From assembly GCA_002323895.1 (NCBI GenBank), contig DCQM01000007.1, forward strand, positions 13,886 to 77,885: DNA of 64,000 nucleotides. The letters are read 5' to 3'. Positions 63,943-64,000 of the stretch are shown here, one piece after another. A program made the position numbers and the translations under genes. The notes below the pieces were generated by a model. The model was given only the letters and a program-made list of their open reading frames with translations, was not told where the DNA came from and made no database searches. Positions within the stretch are counted from its first letter, which is position 1, and the number at the start of each line of letters is the position of its first letter. This stretch comes from Akkermansiaceae bacterium UBA1518. Lineage in GTDB: Bacteria > Verrucomicrobiota > Verrucomicrobiia > Verrucomicrobiales > Akkermansiaceae.

Positions 63943-64000
63943 TGGCACGCCCAGCAGGACTCGAACCTGCAACCCCCGCATTAGAAGTGCGATGCTCTAT
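63943..64000 (-). tRNA. tRNA-Arg (anticodon TCT), 5' part cut by window edge
   Basis: Reading the minus strand, the anticodon arm is GCA-stem then loop CTTCTAA closed by TGC, placing TCT as anticodon (arginine AGA). The T arm GCAGG-TTCGAGT-CCTGC follows, then acceptor 3' strand TGGGCGT, discriminator G and an encoded CCA (63945-63943). The 5' acceptor and D arm lie outside the window. Confidence 0.93.

Overview
The window looks like a chromosomal piece of a Gram-negative bacterium of the Verrucomicrobia (PVC superphylum). The evidence is a 51-residue small basic protein of the Chlamydiae/Verrucomicrobia type (24931-25086), a planctomycete-type cytochrome/DUF1549/DUF1553 protein next to a DUF1501 protein, a PEP-CTERM protein, a DUF4175-like/prenyltransferase-like/TPR trio, and kdsB, which implies Kdo-containing LPS. 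No phage, insertion sequence, CRISPR array or rRNA operon is visible. The ends are cut inside a MscS channel gene (left) and a tRNA-Arg (right).

Layout. 1-13 kb: mostly secreted or envelope proteins (MscS, an esterase/glycosidase-like fusion, a thioredoxin-like protein, SGNH hydrolase, class A beta-lactamase-like hydrolase, SMP-30 lactonase, glycine-zipper lipoprotein, a frameshifted PEP-CTERM protein and a five-repeat lipoprotein). 13-16.5 kb: operon kdsB-pyrG-nagZ. 16.6-21.2 kb: Na+/solute symporter, then dnaA and dnaN with an AT-rich leader that may be near the origin. 21-27 kb: acs with a coiled-coil partner, an RsuA-type pseudouridine synthase, the small basic protein, a ROK protein and a secreted phosphatase/nuclease. 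27.6-38.4 kb: the PVC-type secreted pair and the DUF4175-like/prenyltransferase-like/TPR operon. 38.4-51.8 kb: xerC-like recombinase, miaB, a Mn-dependent pyrophosphatase-like protein, an M1 peptidase, an ABC exporter, a GNAT protein, ubiE/menG, hisC and mnmE. 52-64 kb: a large TPR protein, type IV pilus genes (pilB, pilC, a LolD-like ATPase, two pilT paralogues), trpD, a yqjD-yqjE-like membrane set, tmk and tRNA-Arg.

Main discovery. Two genes read through an in-frame UGA exactly where a conserved cysteine belongs. In the thioredoxin-like gene (3943-4911, minus strand) the catalytic motif reads W-UGA-G-P-C. In miaB (39543-40973, plus strand) the first auxiliary iron-sulfur ligand reads T-Y-G-UGA-Q-M-N. 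In each case a perfect small hairpin with a GGU or GGUC apical loop lies 26-31 nt after the UGA, as in bacterial SECIS elements. I infer that both are selenoproteins and that this genome encodes selenocysteine machinery elsewhere; no selA, selB, selC or selD is in the window. A MiaB with selenocysteine as a predicted Fe-S cluster ligand is the most unusual item here.

Other points of interest: an esterase domain with Cys in the Ser nucleophile position, a protein made of five WEPF repeats, exact 351-bp coding repeats in the DUF4175-like protein, a LolD-type ATPase without a permease inside the pilus operon, and a possible attenuator-like RNA before pilB. All assignments rest on reading the translated sequence; no database search was run.
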